A stretch of 64,000 nucleotides of DNA, taken from the NCBI GenBank assembly GCA_040387195.1, contig JAZKEF010000017.1, positions 186,001-250,000 of the forward strand, read 5' to 3'. A program made the translations under genes and the position numbers. Below the pieces are notes generated by a model that was given only the letters and a program-made list of their open reading frames with translations, had not been told where the DNA came from and made no database searches. Origin of the DNA: UKL13-3 sp040387195 (lineage in GTDB: Bacteria; Bacteroidota; Bacteroidia; UKL13-3). Below, piece by piece: positions 51,347-60,765 of this stretch (positions are counted from its first letter, which is position 1; every line of letters starts with the position of its first letter).

Positions 51347-53515
51347 CTATTCTTTCAGCGAAGCGGTCTTTTCTATTTCCACGAAATGATCGTCCCTCTT
51401 CTTCGACAATTCAAGTGCAGTCTTTCGTATTGAAATGGCAGTTTGATGTACTTCCCGCAAAAATTCAATATGAAGTTGCTTATTTTCATATAGTGTAGGC
51501 ATTCCTCTGAATAATACCGGCAATTCTCTTCCCGCAATTTTTTCGTAGGTCTCTTTCAGTACAAACCAAACCGAACGCAATTGTTTGAGCTGTTCCGTGG
51601 AGATGTTTTCATTTGCTTCCAGTTGATAGGAAAGGGTTGAAAGGTAAGAGGTGAGTTGGTTGTTGAGCACCACCAAACGATACAAAATATCGGCCTGTGA
51701 TTGTTTGCTTTTAGGCTCGGAAAGCATGCGTTGAAAGGCTGTTGTAAGATGAGCTGAATTTACGTAAAGCCCTTTACGGGAAAGGCGGTAGGCGGATTGC
51801 GACTCAGGGTTGTATTTACTTCGTTCCACAATTTTTCCCAGGTAATTTACATTTGATTGTAACATATCAATCACAGCTGTTTTGAGTTGGTAAGACTCCC
51901 ATGAAGGGAATACAAAGTAACTCCCTAAAATAGCAGCAACCGCTCCTATAAACGTATCGATGATCCGTTCCCATGCAACTGTTGCATCATTAAAGTTGGT
52001 TGTAAAACTGAATACAATCAAAATGTAAGGAGTCATAAACAATACACTTACCACGTATTTAATACGGATAAAACTATACGACAACAGCATAAACACCACC
52101 AGAAAACCAAACCGTGCAGCAGTTGCCGGAAAAAAAGTAAGTACTGCCAACCCAATGATACCTCCGGTAACAGTTCCAATAATCCTTTCAACATTCCGTT
52201 GTTTGGTGAGGCTGTATCCAGGTTTTAGAATTACAATGATGGTAAGCAGAATCCAGTAACTGTGTGGACCTTCAGAAACCGTAAGGGTAAATATAAAAGC
52301 ACACACACACACAATGGCCACGCGTGCTGCGTGCCTGAAATGATTGGAAGATACCGATAGATTGGCACGAAACAGACTCCAGTCGATCATCTGGCTATCT
52401 ACAAAACGCGTAAACTCCTTACTGCGAGTTTCCGGCAGCTCAATTGTCTTGTTTTCGAATTCGTAGATCCGGTGAAGCCTGTACGCAATATTTCGCAGGT
52501 TGATAAGGATCCGTTTTAATACCAGTACATTGATACCTTCCTTTTCTGCAATGTCCATCTTTGACTTCAACAGACTCAGACGTGGCAAAAAGTCGTGAAT
52601 GGCTTTTACAGGCTGGTGGTTGTGCAGTCCTTCTCCGATATGTTCCAGTTCCTCGGCAAACTGAATGATAATTTGGTGAAACAACGGTAGTATCTGTTTG
52701 CCTGCAAATTGTTCCCTGATGTGTTCATATTTGTAATGGGTGGCATTTACCTGTTCATACAAATCCACCAGATCCACAAACGTAAGCATCAATTTGCGTC
52801 CATTAGGAGACGTATCACGAAGTAATTTGCGGGTACGGAACAAAATGTCCCTTACATTTTCCTGGTGTTGATTAACGATTACCTGTTGTTCAAGTACCTT
52901 CTTATATGTTTCATCTATGTCAATCGATTCATCATAAAAGTTAGCCTTAATACGCACAAAACCAGCAACCTCCATTATGCATTCTCCTAATGTTTGCTCG
53001 GCAGGGCGATAGGGTAATAATCCTTGATTGGCAATGCTCAACAAAAAATACCAAACACCTCCGGCAAGAATATAGCAGGCATATAACAACGTTTGTTGCC
53101 AGGAAAGTTGCGTGTCAATGCCCAGTATCATAATGATTAGTACCGATACACCTATAGCTGCAGCCCGTGCACCAAAAATATTAAGCATAGAAAGCATAAA
53201 ACAACTTGAGCCAATCAGTAAAGCGAGTGCCCATGGGTAAGGTGTGAGCAAGCCGGTAACCATGGCCATCACAAAACTCAAACCGATGGTGATGAGCATG
53301 GCATTTCTTCGGTGATCGGGGGGGCCGGGATTGTCGGGAATACTGGCGCCTAGTGCTCCTAACGAAATGGCAATACCTACTTCGGTATAATTAAAATGGA
53401 AACAAATAAGGGAGGGAAGTAAGATGCCAAGGGTAATACGAAATCCGTCACTGAAATACTGACTGTATAAAAATTGTTTGAGTCGTTTGGATGATTGCTC
53501 GATGGAACTGGGCAT
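51347..53515 (-). CDS. FUSC-family (YccS/YhfK-like) membrane protein
   Basis: 722 residues in the typical duplicated layout: an N-terminal membrane block of six helices (FRITLGILLPSLICFHF to ILAGGVWYFLLSIANQGLL), a cytosolic helical middle (about 170-390) and a second membrane block (AARVAIVCVCAFIFTLTV to GAVAAILGSYFVFPSW), then a helical tail. VIVILKPGYSLTKQRNVERIIGTVTGG is the FUSC signature. Relatives include aromatic-acid exporters (AaeB) and fusaric acid resistance proteins; no periplasmic partner (HlyD-like) is adjacent, so the substrate is unknown. Confidence 0.9.
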   Translation of the reverse strand: MPSSIEQSSKRLKQFLYSQYFSDGFRITLGILLPSLICFHFNYTEVGIAISLGALGASIPDNPGPPDHRRNAMLITIGLSFVMAMVTGLLTPYPWALALLIGSSCFMLSMLNIFGARAAAIGVSVLIIMILGIDTQLSWQQTLLYACYILAGGVWYFLLSIANQGLLPYRPAEQTLGECIMEVAGFVRIKANFYDESIDIDETYKKVLEQQVIVNQHQENVRDILFRTRKLLRDTSPNGRKLMLTFVDLVDLYEQVNATHYKYEHIREQFAGKQILPLFHQIIIQFAEELEHIGEGLHNHQPVKAIHDFLPRLSLLKSKMDIAEKEGINVLVLKRILINLRNIAYRLHRIYEFENKTIELPETRSKEFTRFVDSQMIDWSLFRANLSVSSNHFRHAARVAIVCVCAFIFTLTVSEGPHSYWILLTIIVILKPGYSLTKQRNVERIIGTVTGGIIGLAVLTFFPATAARFGFLVVFMLLSYSFIRIKYVVSVLFMTPYILIVFSFTTNFNDATVAWERIIDTFIGAVAAILGSYFVFPSWESYQLKTAVIDMLQSNVNYLGKIVERSKYNPESQSAYRLSRKGLYVNSAHLTTAFQRMLSEPKSKQSQADILYRLVVLNNQLTSYLSTLSYQLEANENISTEQLKQLRSVWFVLKETYEKIAGRELPVLFRGMPTLYENKQLHIEFLREVHQTAISIRKTALELSKKRDDHFVEIEKTASLKE

Positions 53516-53581
53516 GTATTACTGCTTGCGTTTCGTATTCAAAAGTAGGGGTTTCGCTTGAAAGTGGTTCGGTAAAGGGCA

Positions 53582-53616
53582 AAAAAAAACATGCTCCCAG
53601 AGCATGTCTTTTTTTT
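53582..53616 (-). terminator. Bidirectional intrinsic terminator of the cold-shock gene
   Basis: ACATGCTC-CCA-GAGCATGT (53589-53607) has an A9 run on one side and a T run on the other, so it works on either strand. It lies 25 bases after the minus-strand cold-shock gene stop. Confidence 0.92.
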
Positions 53617-53640
53617 CAACAAATAGGTAATAATGTAATA

Positions 53641-53835
53641 TTATATAACACTAACGTTAACTGCATTCATGCCACGTGGACCTGATTGAGTTTCGTAACT
53701 TACTTTGTCGTTTTCGCGGATTTCGCTTTTCAAACCTGATACGTGAACGAAAATATCTTTTTCGTTGCTGTCATTTGGAGTGATGAATCCAAAGCCTTTC
53801 GTTTCATTGAAAAACTTTACTGTTCCTTCTTGCAT
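53641..53835 (-). CDS. Cold-shock-domain protein (CspA-like)
   Basis: 64 residues. MQEGTVKFFNETKGFGFITP contains RNP1 (KGFGFI) and DIFVHVSGL is RNP2; KVSYETQSGPRGMNAVNVSVI completes the five-strand barrel. Single-strand RNA/DNA-binding chaperone. I start at 53835; an in-frame ATG at 53862 would lie just after the -7 box and add MRPHLIQNT, so it is unlikely. Promoter and terminator on each side show a one-gene unit. Confidence 0.95.
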   Translation of the reverse strand: MQEGTVKFFNETKGFGFITPNDSNEKDIFVHVSGLKSEIRENDKVSYETQSGPRGMNAVNVSVI

Positions 53836-53858
53836 TGTATTTTGTATTAAATGAGGCC

Positions 53859-53888
53859 GCAAGGTAGGTGTAATTAATTGGTAAGCAA
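53859..53888 (-). promoter_or_regulatory. Promoter of the cold-shock gene
   Basis: On the minus strand TTG (53886-53888), a 19-base spacer and TACCTTGC (53859-53866, one base from consensus). The start codon is 24 bases downstream, so the leader is short. Confidence 0.6.
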
Positions 53889-54156
53889 TCTTTTTCTTTT
53901 AAATAATCAGATAAGTGACTTTAATCATCGTAATTTACAGCTACTTAAATATCCGGAATACCGGTCGGGATGGTTCATTCTACAAGTACTGACAGACACG
54001 TTATCCTGTAAGTGAACAGATTTTGTTGCTTCTGGAATATTTTAGTGTGTTACGAAACTCACAGGACGTAAAACGTCTATTTTAGCGACAACAACTTGCT
54101 TTTTAGTGGCAACAATCTTCATCTTTGAACAGATAGATTGCTTAAAGTTTATTTAA

Positions 54157-54765
54157 ATGAATACAGAAACAGCACCCGGTATTGCCGAACAACCATTATT
54201 GTTAAAAGCACTTACCTCGGTTATTCAACCCCTCACCGAAGCGGAGTGGAACGCATTTGAAAAAGTATGGATGCCATTTAAAGCCTCACGTAAGGAAGTA
54301 CTCACAGCAACAGATGATACTGAAAAGTACTTATACTTTGTAACCAAAGGAATCCAACGGGTATTTTATTTGGATGACGAAAACCGGGAAGCTACGCTTG
54401 TATTTACCTACGCACCTTCATTCGGAGGTGTACTGGATTCCTTTTTATTGCAACAACCATCCAGGTATTATTACGAAACATTAACCCCATCAGAGTTTTT
54501 GCGTGCTTCTTTCAGCGATATAAATGTACTCATGCAACAATACAGGGGAGTGGAGGCGCTCATCCGCAAAGGAGTTACAGCTGCCACATCGGGAGTGTTG
54601 GAACGTTTGGTGGAGTTGCAATGTTTTACAGCCGAACAACGTTTTCGCAAATTGTTGCAGCGCAGCCCGCATATTTTGCAATTAATTCCTCATAAGTACC
54701 TGGCCAATTACCTGGGAATGGATCCAACCAACTTCAGCAAGTTGATGAACAAGGTTAAAATATGA
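54157..54765 (+). CDS. Crp/Fnr-family transcriptional regulator
   Basis: 202 residues. An N-terminal cyclic-nucleotide-binding-like barrel (about 25-120: YLYFVTKGIQRVFYLDDENRE) and a C-terminal helix-turn-helix with IPHKYLANYLGMDPTNFSKLMNK (about 175-198). No Cys-cluster for Fnr-type iron-sulfur sensing and no clear cAMP pocket Arg-Ser pair are visible, so the effector is unknown. The DUF4345 gene follows after 112 bases, with a palindrome between that may be a target for a regulator. Confidence 0.88.
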   Translation: MNTETAPGIAEQPLLLKALTSVIQPLTEAEWNAFEKVWMPFKASRKEVLTATDDTEKYLYFVTKGIQRVFYLDDENREATLVFTYAPSFGGVLDSFLLQQPSRYYYETLTPSEFLRASFSDINVLMQQYRGVEALIRKGVTAATSGVLERLVELQCFTAEQRFRKLLQRSPHILQLIPHKYLANYLGMDPTNFSKLMNKVKI

Positions 54766-54812
54766 ATGATGGGGGCAGGCAAATAAGAACCAGTAAGTTT
54801 CAAATTCAATAA

Positions 54813-54830
54813 TCTTGGTATTTACCAAGA
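54813..54830. promoter_or_regulatory. Perfect 18-base palindrome, candidate operator
   Basis: TCTTGGTA-TT-TACCAAGA has 8-bp arms. It lies 47 bases before the DUF4345 start and after the Crp/Fnr gene. A regulator binding site is likely, but which regulator is not known (the palindrome does not match Crp/Fnr half-sites TGTGA or TTGAT). Confidence 0.5.
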
Positions 54831-54877
54831 ACAGATTGTTGGCAACACCTCACCTTTGTTGCTGTTAAAACAATCAA

Positions 54878-55297
54878 ATGAGTATGAACAAACAACGAAT
54901 GTTAAAATGGGGTACAGCAGGCTTTATTGGTTTATGTGCCCTTAGTCTGTTATCTGTTAGCCTGATGGCCTTCAGCAATCCCCAATCTGTAATGGACCTG
55001 GTGTCGGTTACACTCAACAATACCGATGCATATAGTTCCATTCGGGGAGTATACGGTGGTGCAGGAATGGCCATGGTGCTGTTATTGGTTTATCTTATCC
55101 GCCATGATCGGCAAATTGCTTTATTGTTTCTTTCGCTGCTATGGGGATTGTATGCACTATCGCGGTTGATTACCATTTTTGCAGAAGGACCTCTTGGCGA
55201 TTTCGGCTTAAAATGGATTGTAACCGAAACAGTGTTATGTATTATTGCAGTTGTATTGTTTGTTCTAAATAGGAAACCGGCATCTCAACATGACTGA
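54878..55297 (+). CDS. DUF4345 four-helix membrane protein
   Basis: 139 residues with four membrane helices (GFIGLCALSLLSVSLMAF, GAGMAMVLLLVYLI, ALLFLSLLWGLYALSRL, IVTETVLCIIAVVLFVL). ALSRLITIFAEGPLGD is the family hallmark (ARL-type motif). Function unknown. Its TGA stop lies inside ATGACTGA, which is also the original start region of the following DinB gene, giving an eight-base overlap and translational coupling. Confidence 0.85.
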   Translation: MSMNKQRMLKWGTAGFIGLCALSLLSVSLMAFSNPQSVMDLVSVTLNNTDAYSSIRGVYGGAGMAMVLLLVYLIRHDRQIALLFLSLLWGLYALSRLITIFAEGPLGDFGLKWIVTETVLCIIAVVLFVLNRKPASQHD

Positions 55298-55841
55298 TCA
55301 CACACTCAAATTGCTGCAACAATAGGAACAGCAGGTAGAGCAACATTTGCAAACCGCAATACTTGTTTTTCAGAATGCGGATGAAGCGCAACTGGCGCGG
55401 CCTGCCGAAAATGGAGGGTGGAGTATTGCACAATGTTTGTGGCACCTTAATAGCTATGGCGATTATTACTTTCCACTCATACAGGAAGCCATGCAACATA
55501 CATTGCAGGAGGTTTCCGGATTTAAAAGCGGATGGTTGGGTGCGTATTTTGTTAAAATCATGAATCCTCAAACAGGGAAACAAAAATATAAGGCGTTCAA
55601 GGACCATATACCACCTGCAACAATAATGGCGTATGATGAAGTAGCCCGGTTCATACACCAGCAGGAATTATTATTGGGTTATCTCAAGCAGGCACGGCAC
55701 GCAGATTTGAATAAGCGGCTGCCGGTTTCCATTTCAAATCTTATCAGGCTTAAACTAGGAAATGTATTTCAGTTTATCATTGCACATGATGAGCGCCATG
55801 TACAGCAGGCGTTGCGCAATGTTGAAAAGGTAAGTGCATAA
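55290..55841 (+). pseudogene. DinB-like family protein with an in-frame amber stop at codon 12
   Basis: The ATG at 55290 reads MTDHTLKLLQQ, then TAG (55323-55325), then on in the same frame to EQQVEQHLQTAILVFQNADE and the DinB core (GGWSIAQCLWHLN near 45; HDERHVQQALRNV at the end, with metal-site His). The upstream part has the right overlap with DUF4345 and continues the first helix, so the stop is a nonsense change (or sequencing error). A TTG at 55347 could restart translation, giving 164 residues without half of helix one. The function of DinB-like proteins is metal-dependent thiol transfer or stress response, mostly uncharacterised. Confidence 0.78.
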
Positions 55842-55870
55842 AAAAATCCCACCGGTAAAGGTGGGATTTT
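55841..55870. terminator. Bidirectional terminator between DinB and the CxxCH gene
   Basis: AAAATCCCACC-GGTAAA-GGTGGGATTTT (55843-55870) is an 11-bp stem with A and T runs at its ends, placed between convergent genes. Confidence 0.9.
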
Positions 55871-55946
55871 GAACAGCTGTTTATCCATTAGATAAACAAA
55901 CAGGTATTAACTAAATCAGGGGTTACGTTAACACCTCAGTGGTGTT

Positions 55947-57017
55947 TTAGTAAACAAATATTTTTTGATAGTTACCCGAAGGGAGTTGCAATACATAAAT
56001 ACCTCTATCCAGCGAAGAAACGTTTAGGTCAGTTCCATCACTACTTGTTGCAACAGGATTTCCGGCAAGGGTAAACAATGATGCAGAACCCATATGCGAG
56101 ATGTTATGGATATGAATGGTTCGTTGTTCGGCATTGTAGCTTACCTGCTCCTGTGCAAGTTCCTGATTGGCTGTAAGCACTTTTGAATACTCAAATGCAC
56201 CATTGAAATCAACCTGCTTGATGCGATAGAAAAGATTGGCTGACGAAACGGATCTGTCTGTATACAAATACTCCGTTGGTGAATTGCTGTTTCCTTTCGA
56301 CTTCACTTTTCCAATCACTTCCCATTGTGTTGCATCTTCGCTGCGTTCAATTTCAAAATGGGCATTGTCTATTTCACATGCTGTTGTCCATTCAATAGTA
56401 TTCACATCACCTTCGGCTTTAACACCATACGACATCCATTTTACAGGCAATACATTGGATGAAAATACTTTGACGTAAATCCGGTCTCCCGAATTGGTTC
56501 CATCACTATTGGTTGAGTTTACAGCCAGATAAAAATTGATTCCACCCATGGTTGCAGGTGTGGTGTAGTTAAATGTCCATGTTTTGGTGGCAGTAGGAGC
56601 GGACGTACCACTTGCCGAATGACTCATGTATTGCCTACCGGATACATTGGTTAATTCAGTTTGTAGACTGGTTACAGCCATGGTTCCTATGCTTAAAGAG
56701 GATGCGGTAGCCAAGGAAGGTAGTGCAACAAGTTCAAATCCGTATTTAGTACTTGTCGGATTAGAAAATGTTAGATTGAAGGAATACGTAGTATTAGGTT
56801 GAAGAGAAGATAATGCCACTGAAGTAGTTAACGTAATATTGTTCCACAATGTTCCGGACGTTATGAGGGGAAATGAAGTATGGCACGCTGTACATTCAGA
56901 TTCTCCGGGAGCATTCGTCATTCCTGGAGGGGGGGCGCTGCTTGAATAGGTGAAGGCAAGTTGGCCGGTAATGAGGATGATCGACAATGTGAATAATGTG
57001 AGTACGGATTTTTTCAT
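55947..57017 (-). CDS. Secreted CxxCH protein with T9SS type A tail, copy 1
   Basis: 356 residues. Signal peptide MKKSVLTLFTLSIILITGQ, then TYSSSAPPPGMTNAPGESEC-TACH with C42-x-x-C45-H46, a c-type heme attachment motif. A Reeler-like/choice-anchor V beta domain follows (GTLWNNITLTTSV, FTYSFNLTFSN-type strands, YGFELVALPS, WTFNYTTPA). The end, SLFTLAGNPVATSSDGTDLN and GIYVLQLPSGNYQKIFVY, is the type A sorting domain for the type IX system. A near copy of the same length lies at 57095. Heme attachment is inferred; one heme per protein would make it a surface electron carrier or sensor. Confidence 0.8.
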   Translation of the reverse strand: MKKSVLTLFTLSIILITGQLAFTYSSSAPPPGMTNAPGESECTACHTSFPLITSGTLWNNITLTTSVALSSLQPNTTYSFNLTFSNPTSTKYGFELVALPSLATASSLSIGTMAVTSLQTELTNVSGRQYMSHSASGTSAPTATKTWTFNYTTPATMGGINFYLAVNSTNSDGTNSGDRIYVKVFSSNVLPVKWMSYGVKAEGDVNTIEWTTACEIDNAHFEIERSEDATQWEVIGKVKSKGNSNSPTEYLYTDRSVSSANLFYRIKQVDFNGAFEYSKVLTANQELAQEQVSYNAEQRTIHIHNISHMGSASLFTLAGNPVATSSDGTDLNVSSLDRGIYVLQLPSGNYQKIFVY

Positions 57018-57094
57018 ATGTTATATTTTTACTATGTGTTTGTAAACACCCATGTATAAACAACAGGGGTGTATACAGACGGGGTTATGTTAAT

Positions 57095-58165
57095 TTAGTA
57101 AATAAATATTTTTTGATAGTTACCCGAAGGTAATTGCAAGAGGTAAATGCCTCTTTCGAGTGAGGATACATTGATATCAGTTCCATCCTCGCTTGTAGCA
57201 ACAGGCTTTCCGCTCAAGCTAAACAAGGTTGTTGAAGCCATTTGTGTAGCATTGTGAACCTGGATCAACCGTTGTGTTGCATCGTATGTTACATATTCCT
57301 CCGAACCTTCTTTTTGACTGCTCAATATTTTAGAGTATTCAAAGCGGCCGTTAAAGTCTACCTGTTTAATACGGTAAAAACTGTTTGCTGTCGATTCCGA
57401 TTCATCCGTGTAACTATAATGAGTCGTTGCATTTGTGTTGCCTTTCGATTTCACCTTTGCAATCACCTCCCATGATAGGGCGTCCGAACTTTTTTCTATT
57501 TCAAAATGACTGTTATCAACCTCACAGGCAGTTGCCCATTTGATATGAAAACCGTTGTCTGTTGGTGTGAGTCCATATGAAAGCCATTTTACCGGCATCA
57601 CCGTTGATGCAAATATCTTAGCAAAAATCTGGTCACCTCCAAAGGTTCCGTCATTATCGGTAGAGTTTACAACTACGTAAAAGTTGATTCCACCGGTAAA
57701 AGCGGTCGGTGTGGTGTAGTTAAATGTCCATGTTTTGGTAAAGGCAGGAGCACTGGTTCCAAGTGCCGAGTGGCTCATGTACTGTCGACCAGTTTGCACA
57801 TTGACTTCTGTTTGCAAACCGGTGGCGGTGAGGGTTCCAACACTTGCCGTAGCGGCCGTGGCTCCTGATGGCAATGCCACAAGCTGGAATCCATATTTAT
57901 CACTTGATGGATCGGAAAAGGTAAGGTTTAGGGTATATACCGTGTTGGGCAATAGAGAAGTTAGCGGAACTGTTGTTGTTAAAGTGATGCCATTCCACAA
58001 TGTTCCTGATGTAGCAAGGGTAGAAGAGTGACAGGAAGTACAATTGCTATTTCCCGGAGCATTGGTCATTGCTGACGGAGGAGCGCTTCCAGAATAGGTG
58101 TAGGCAAGTTGCACGGTAATGAGTAGTAAGGCTAATACGAACGATAGTAGTACTAGTTTCTTCAT
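57095..58165 (-). CDS. Secreted CxxCH protein with T9SS type A tail, copy 2
   Basis: 356 residues, the tandem paralogue of the protein at 55947: same signal peptide type (MKKLVLLSFVLALLLITVQ), SGSAPPSAMTNAPGNSNC-TSCH with C42, C45 and H46 at identical positions, same beta domain and the same tail (GIYLLQLPSGNYQKIFIY). The exact equal length shows a recent or constrained duplication with many substitutions. The genes are separated by 77 bases and point the same way. The single CxxCH makes heme binding possible; a structural disulfide or metal site is the alternative. Confidence 0.8.
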   Translation of the reverse strand: MKKLVLLSFVLALLLITVQLAYTYSGSAPPSAMTNAPGNSNCTSCHSSTLATSGTLWNGITLTTTVPLTSLLPNTVYTLNLTFSDPSSDKYGFQLVALPSGATAATASVGTLTATGLQTEVNVQTGRQYMSHSALGTSAPAFTKTWTFNYTTPTAFTGGINFYVVVNSTDNDGTFGGDQIFAKIFASTVMPVKWLSYGLTPTDNGFHIKWATACEVDNSHFEIEKSSDALSWEVIAKVKSKGNTNATTHYSYTDESESTANSFYRIKQVDFNGRFEYSKILSSQKEGSEEYVTYDATQRLIQVHNATQMASTTLFSLSGKPVATSEDGTDINVSSLERGIYLLQLPSGNYQKIFIY

Positions 58166-58242
58166 AATTAGGGTTGGTGTTTAGTATTGGAAAGATACCA
58201 AAATTGTACATACAACCAAATTAAAAAACTGTTAGGCGATAT

Positions 58243-60549
58243 CTAAGAGGTATGCTTTTTGACTTTTAACACCACCAACTTGCTTGTAGGCGTATTGCTT
58301 TTTTCGGCAACGGAACCAATCGGAACCAGCACATTGGTTTCGGGAAAGTAGGTTGCCGTACATTGTTCGGGGATATTGTATTTAACAACGATGAAGTTGT
58401 GTGCCACCCGTTCAATGCTGTTATGGTAATTATATAAATCCACAACATCACCCGGTTGTAAACCTTGCTTGGTAATATCTTTTTCGTTCATCAAAATTAC
58501 CCTGCGTTCATTGTAAATGCCTCGGTAGCGGTCATCCAGGCCGTAAATGGTGGTATTAAACTGGTCATGCGTGCGGATGGTCATCATCATCAGTTCATCA
58601 TCGGCCAGGTGGTTTTGCGCAATAGGTGCAACATTAAAATGGGCTTTCCCACTCAAGGTGAAAAATTTTCCTTCACGGGCACCGTTCGGTAAATAGAAAC
58701 CTCCGGGTTCACGCACACGTTTATTGTAATCCGTAAATCCATTGATGGTTCTTTCAATGTCTTCACGGATATTATCATAATTGCGTTCGTACAGGTTCCA
58801 TTCCACCTTACTGGCTTTTCCCAAAGTTGCTTTCGCCAGCCGGCACACAATTACGCTCTCACTCAGCAACCGGTCGCTAACAGGTTTCAGGTTTCCCTTG
58901 CTCATCTGAATCACACCCATGGAGTTTTCGCAACTGATAAATTGTTCATCCCCATTGGCATTGATGTCTTTGTCGCTGCGGCCATACGTTGGCAGTATGA
59001 GGGCCTCTTCACCGGTAATCAAATGGCTGCGGTTAAGCTTTGTGCTGATGTGAACTGTGAGCTTGCAGTTACGTAATGCATTGGCCGTAAAAGTGGTATC
59101 GGGTGTTGCCGATAGAAAGTTGCCACCCATGGCTATGAATACTTTTCCTTTTTCGGCATGCATTTTTTTAATGGCGTCCACTACATCCAAACCGTGTTCG
59201 TATGGAGCGTTGATATTAAAAACGGCATTCAGCTTATCAATAAATACCTTGGAGGGTTTTTCATAAATGCCCATGGTTCGGTCTCCTTGCACATTGCTAT
59301 GTCCGCGAACAGGGCAGGTTCCTGCTCCGGGTTTGCCAATGCTGCCTTTGAGCAATAACAGGTTTACCACTTCTTTAATGGTGTCCACAGCATTTTTATG
59401 CTGCGTTAATCCCATGGCCCAGCAGGCAATGATTTTATTTTTGTATTTAAATACTTCAGCGGTTTTTCGAATATCTTCTTCCGATATACCGCATGCTTCG
59501 CTTAACTCTTGCAACGAATACCTGTCGAATGTGTTAACCAGTTCATCATAACCGGAAGTGTGTTCCTTGATAAAGGTTAAATCAAAAATACTTCCAGGGT
59601 TACGTTGTTCATCTTCCCACAACACTTTTTCTACGGCTTTGAGCAATGCCAGGTCACCATTTATTTTTACCTGTAAGAAGATATCTGTAAGTCCGGCTTT
59701 GATTCCCAACACACCATTCAGTTTTTGCGGATTGTTAAATCCAACAAGCCCGGTTTCGCGCAATGGGTTCACCGAAATGATGGTACATCCGTTGGCTTTT
59801 GCCTTTTGCAAAGCGGTGAGCATACGAGGGTGATTGGTTCCGGGATTTTGTCCTAAAATGATGATCGCCTCTGCTTCGTAAAAATCTTCGAGCGTAACGG
59901 ATCCCTTACCAATGCCAACAGTTTCGTTGAGTGCGACACCGCTGCTTTCATGGCACATGTTGGAACAATCGGGCAGGTTGTTGGTGCCGAATTCGCGCAC
60001 AAACAATTGGTATAAAAAGGCTGCTTCATTGCTTGTTCGACCGGAGGTGTAAAAAATACCGTCATCGGACGAAGGCAGCTCTTTCAGGTTTTTTGCAATC
60101 AACTGAAAGGCATCTTCCCAGGAAATGGGTTGATAGTGGGTTGCTCCTTTAGGTAAATACATGGGTTCGGCTACGCGACCCTTTTTCCCAATTTCGTAAT
60201 CGTTGAGCTGTGATAAATCGGCAACACTGTGTTCGGCAAAAAACTTAGCCCATAATGCTTTGGTGGTAGCTTCTTCAGCAACTGCTTTGGCGCCATTTTC
60301 GCAATACTCGGCAATGGAAGAGCGTTCATCATCCGGATCGGGCCAGGCACAACCCGGGCAATCAAACCCGTCTTTCTGGTTTACTTTGAACAGGGCCTTG
60401 GTTCCACGAATGGGGCCCATCTCGCTAAGTATATGTTTTACGGAGGAAATTACTGCCGGAATACCTGCCGCAACCTCCTTAGGTTCGGTAAGTTTGATAT
60501 CCAGAAACGTTTCGGGATTTTCGGGATTGGGTAGTTGCTCCTTTGCCAT
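58243..60549 (-). CDS. FdhF/YdeP-family molybdopterin oxidoreductase
   Basis: 768 residues. DGFDCPGCAWPDPDDERSS near 61 is the YdeP-type iron-sulfur cysteine segment; the molybdopterin-binding core has YTSGRTSNEAAFLYQLFVRE, IIILGQNPGTNHPRM, AMGLTQHKNAVDT and KLNRSHLITGEEALILPTYGR. The C-terminal dinucleotide-binding domain has MTIRTHDQFNTTIYGLDDRY. Family relatives have been linked to acid stress and unknown substrates rather than formate oxidation. Accessory genes (FdhD, MobA) are not in this window. Confidence 0.9.
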   Translation of the reverse strand: MAKEQLPNPENPETFLDIKLTEPKEVAAGIPAVISSVKHILSEMGPIRGTKALFKVNQKDGFDCPGCAWPDPDDERSSIAEYCENGAKAVAEEATTKALWAKFFAEHSVADLSQLNDYEIGKKGRVAEPMYLPKGATHYQPISWEDAFQLIAKNLKELPSSDDGIFYTSGRTSNEAAFLYQLFVREFGTNNLPDCSNMCHESSGVALNETVGIGKGSVTLEDFYEAEAIIILGQNPGTNHPRMLTALQKAKANGCTIISVNPLRETGLVGFNNPQKLNGVLGIKAGLTDIFLQVKINGDLALLKAVEKVLWEDEQRNPGSIFDLTFIKEHTSGYDELVNTFDRYSLQELSEACGISEEDIRKTAEVFKYKNKIIACWAMGLTQHKNAVDTIKEVVNLLLLKGSIGKPGAGTCPVRGHSNVQGDRTMGIYEKPSKVFIDKLNAVFNINAPYEHGLDVVDAIKKMHAEKGKVFIAMGGNFLSATPDTTFTANALRNCKLTVHISTKLNRSHLITGEEALILPTYGRSDKDINANGDEQFISCENSMGVIQMSKGNLKPVSDRLLSESVIVCRLAKATLGKASKVEWNLYERNYDNIREDIERTINGFTDYNKRVREPGGFYLPNGAREGKFFTLSGKAHFNVAPIAQNHLADDELMMMTIRTHDQFNTTIYGLDDRYRGIYNERRVILMNEKDITKQGLQPGDVVDLYNYHNSIERVAHNFIVVKYNIPEQCTATYFPETNVLVPIGSVAEKSNTPTSKLVVLKVKKHTS

Positions 60550-60725
60550 ACCTCGAATGTAAGAAAAAAATTGAGAATTGAGATGTTGGATGTGAGAAGT
60601 AAGAGGATAGAAGTGTTAGAAGGTGGAGGGATGTAATTCCCGACCATAAAGGGGGCGAATATGCATTAACCTCTAAAAGGTCACCAATAAGTACCAAATA
60701 TAATTCTGAATAAACCCGAAATCAC

Positions 60726-60742
60726 TCGCGATAGCTATCGGG
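60726..60742. repeat. Dispersed palindrome TCGCGATAGCTATCGGG, copy 2
   Basis: Identical to the copy at 28212-28228. Followed at once by ACCGATAGCTGC, a partial second unit. Upstream (60570-60630) is a purine-rich heptad-like run. Confidence 0.6.
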
Positions 60743-60765
60743 ACCGATAGCTGCAATCAATGGAG

